A stretch of DNA of 64,000 nt from Flavobacteriaceae bacterium (lineage in GTDB: Bacteria; Bacteroidota; Bacteroidia; Flavobacteriales; Flavobacteriaceae), in assembly GCA_030148025.1 (NCBI GenBank), contig JASBUG010000008.1, positions 1-64,000 on the forward strand, in the 5' to 3' direction. Position 1 is the first letter of the stretch. Every line of letters begins with the position of its first letter. Below, one piece after another: positions 63,584 through 64,000 of this stretch. The translations under genes and the position numbers were made by a program. A model generated the notes under the pieces. The model did not search any database. It was not told the DNA's origin and saw only the letters and a program-made list of their open reading frames with translations.

Positions 63584-64000
63584 ATGGTAGATATCACACA
63601 TAAAAACAATACCCTAAGAATAGCAACTGCTCAGGCTATTGTAAAAGTTAGCAAACAGGAAACTATTGATGCTATAAATAATGATACCGTTCCAAAAGGA
63701 AATGTTTTAGCTATGAGTAAAGCTGCTGGTTTATTAGGCGTTAAAAAAACACCTGACCTATTACCAGATTGCCATCCGTTGCCAATAGAGTATACTGGAA
63801 TTGATTATGAAATTAATGGGCTAGACATTATAGTTACCTGTACCATAAAAACTATTTACAAAACAGGTGTAGAGGTTGAAGCCATGCATGGCGCTAGTGT
63901 GGTAGCACTTAATATGTACGATATGCTAAAACCGATTGATAAAGGTGTGGAAATTCATCATATAAAACTACTGAAGAAAAAAGGTGGAAAATCGAGTTTT
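63584..64000 (+). CDS. moaC: MoaC, cyclic pyranopterin monophosphate synthase, 5' part
   Basis: The frame is open to the window end, with 139 codons read by hand. It starts MVDITHKNNTLRIATAQAI and has the MoaC motifs PKGNVLAMSKAAGLLGVKKT, LLPDCHPLPIEY, TGVEVEAMHGASVVALNMYD and a KKGGKSSF tail. MoaC with MoaA turns GTP into cyclic pyranopterin monophosphate, the first step of Moco synthesis. In Bacteroidota this protein is often fused to a MoaB domain. The window ends at about the point where MoaC alone would end, so the fusion cannot be judged. Confidence 0.92.
   Translation, partial: MVDITHKNNTLRIATAQAIVKVSKQETIDAINNDTVPKGNVLAMSKAAGLLGVKKTPDLLPDCHPLPIEYTGIDYEINGLDIIVTCTIKTIYKTGVEVEAMHGASVVALNMYDMLKPIDKGVEIHHIKLLKKKGGKSSF

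Noticed and set aside
1-64000. CRISPR arrays, insertion sequences, prophage, rRNA or tRNA genes
   Set aside because: No regular spaced repeats, transposase or integrase genes, attachment sites or cloverleaf-like non-coding segments were seen on either strand.

Overview
The window is AT-rich bacterial DNA from a member of the Bacteroidota, almost certainly family Flavobacteriaceae. The evidence is: TAnnTTTG-type -7 promoter boxes, A-rich leaders instead of Shine-Dalgarno sequences, three TonB-dependent receptors with an N-terminal carboxypeptidase-regulatory-like domain, a type IX secretion C-terminal tail, a FISUMP-domain lipoprotein and a MORN-type secreted protein. No mobile element, CRISPR array, rRNA or tRNA was seen. 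The organism looks like a respiratory heterotroph able to reduce nitrate and probably N2O. The genus cannot be fixed from this window.

Layout. 1-1.6 kb: end of a nitrous-oxide reductase maturation cluster (nosF partial, nosY, a lipoprotein). 1.7-9.9 kb: a polyprenyl synthetase, then a TetR-TolC-MFP-RND efflux operon. 9.9-17.8 kb: two paralogous TonB receptors, an aminotransferase and a lipoprotein. 18-29.3 kb: housekeeping genes (aspS, tadA, dxs, dgt) mixed with a ClC channel, a FISUMP lipoprotein and a large T9SS-secreted beta-propeller protein. 29.3-40.7 kb: a phosphate island (TonB receptor, internally duplicated lipoprotein, OprO/P-like porin, PiT transporter with a PhoU-like tail, Na/Pi cotransporter). 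40.8-52.1 kb: nrdAB, MarC, an S41 protease, a dCMP deaminase-like protein, HupE, Hsp20 and others. 52.1-58.4 kb: a nap nitrate reductase operon (napD-napA-tetrahaem NapB-tetrahaem lipoprotein-FeS protein-NrfD). 58.5-64 kb: a divergent molybdenum-cofactor operon (moeA, ModE-like, TauE, mobA, moaD, moeB, moaE, four-helix-bundle gene, moaC partial) that would supply bis-MGD to NapA.

Most interesting observation. Five promoters in the phosphate island share 11-bp-period direct repeats (core TTAAC) placed 18, 29 and 40 bp before the G of the -7 box, which looks like a Bacteroidota Pho box. One of the five has no protein gene. It stands before a stretch of about 105 bp ending in a strong intrinsic terminator (35050-35154), so it probably makes a small RNA. 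The middle of that RNA is complementary to the leader and start codon of the porin mRNA, to the leader of the Na/Pi cotransporter mRNA (11+8 bp), and for 12 bp to the leader of the TonB receptor mRNA. This suggests a phosphate-starvation sRNA that tunes the phosphate uptake genes, a system I do not recognise from the literature.

Other points of note are four genes whose -7 box lies exactly 4 nt from the start codon (probable leaderless mRNAs), a ClC protein without the gating glutamate, and a tandem-duplicated NapB.
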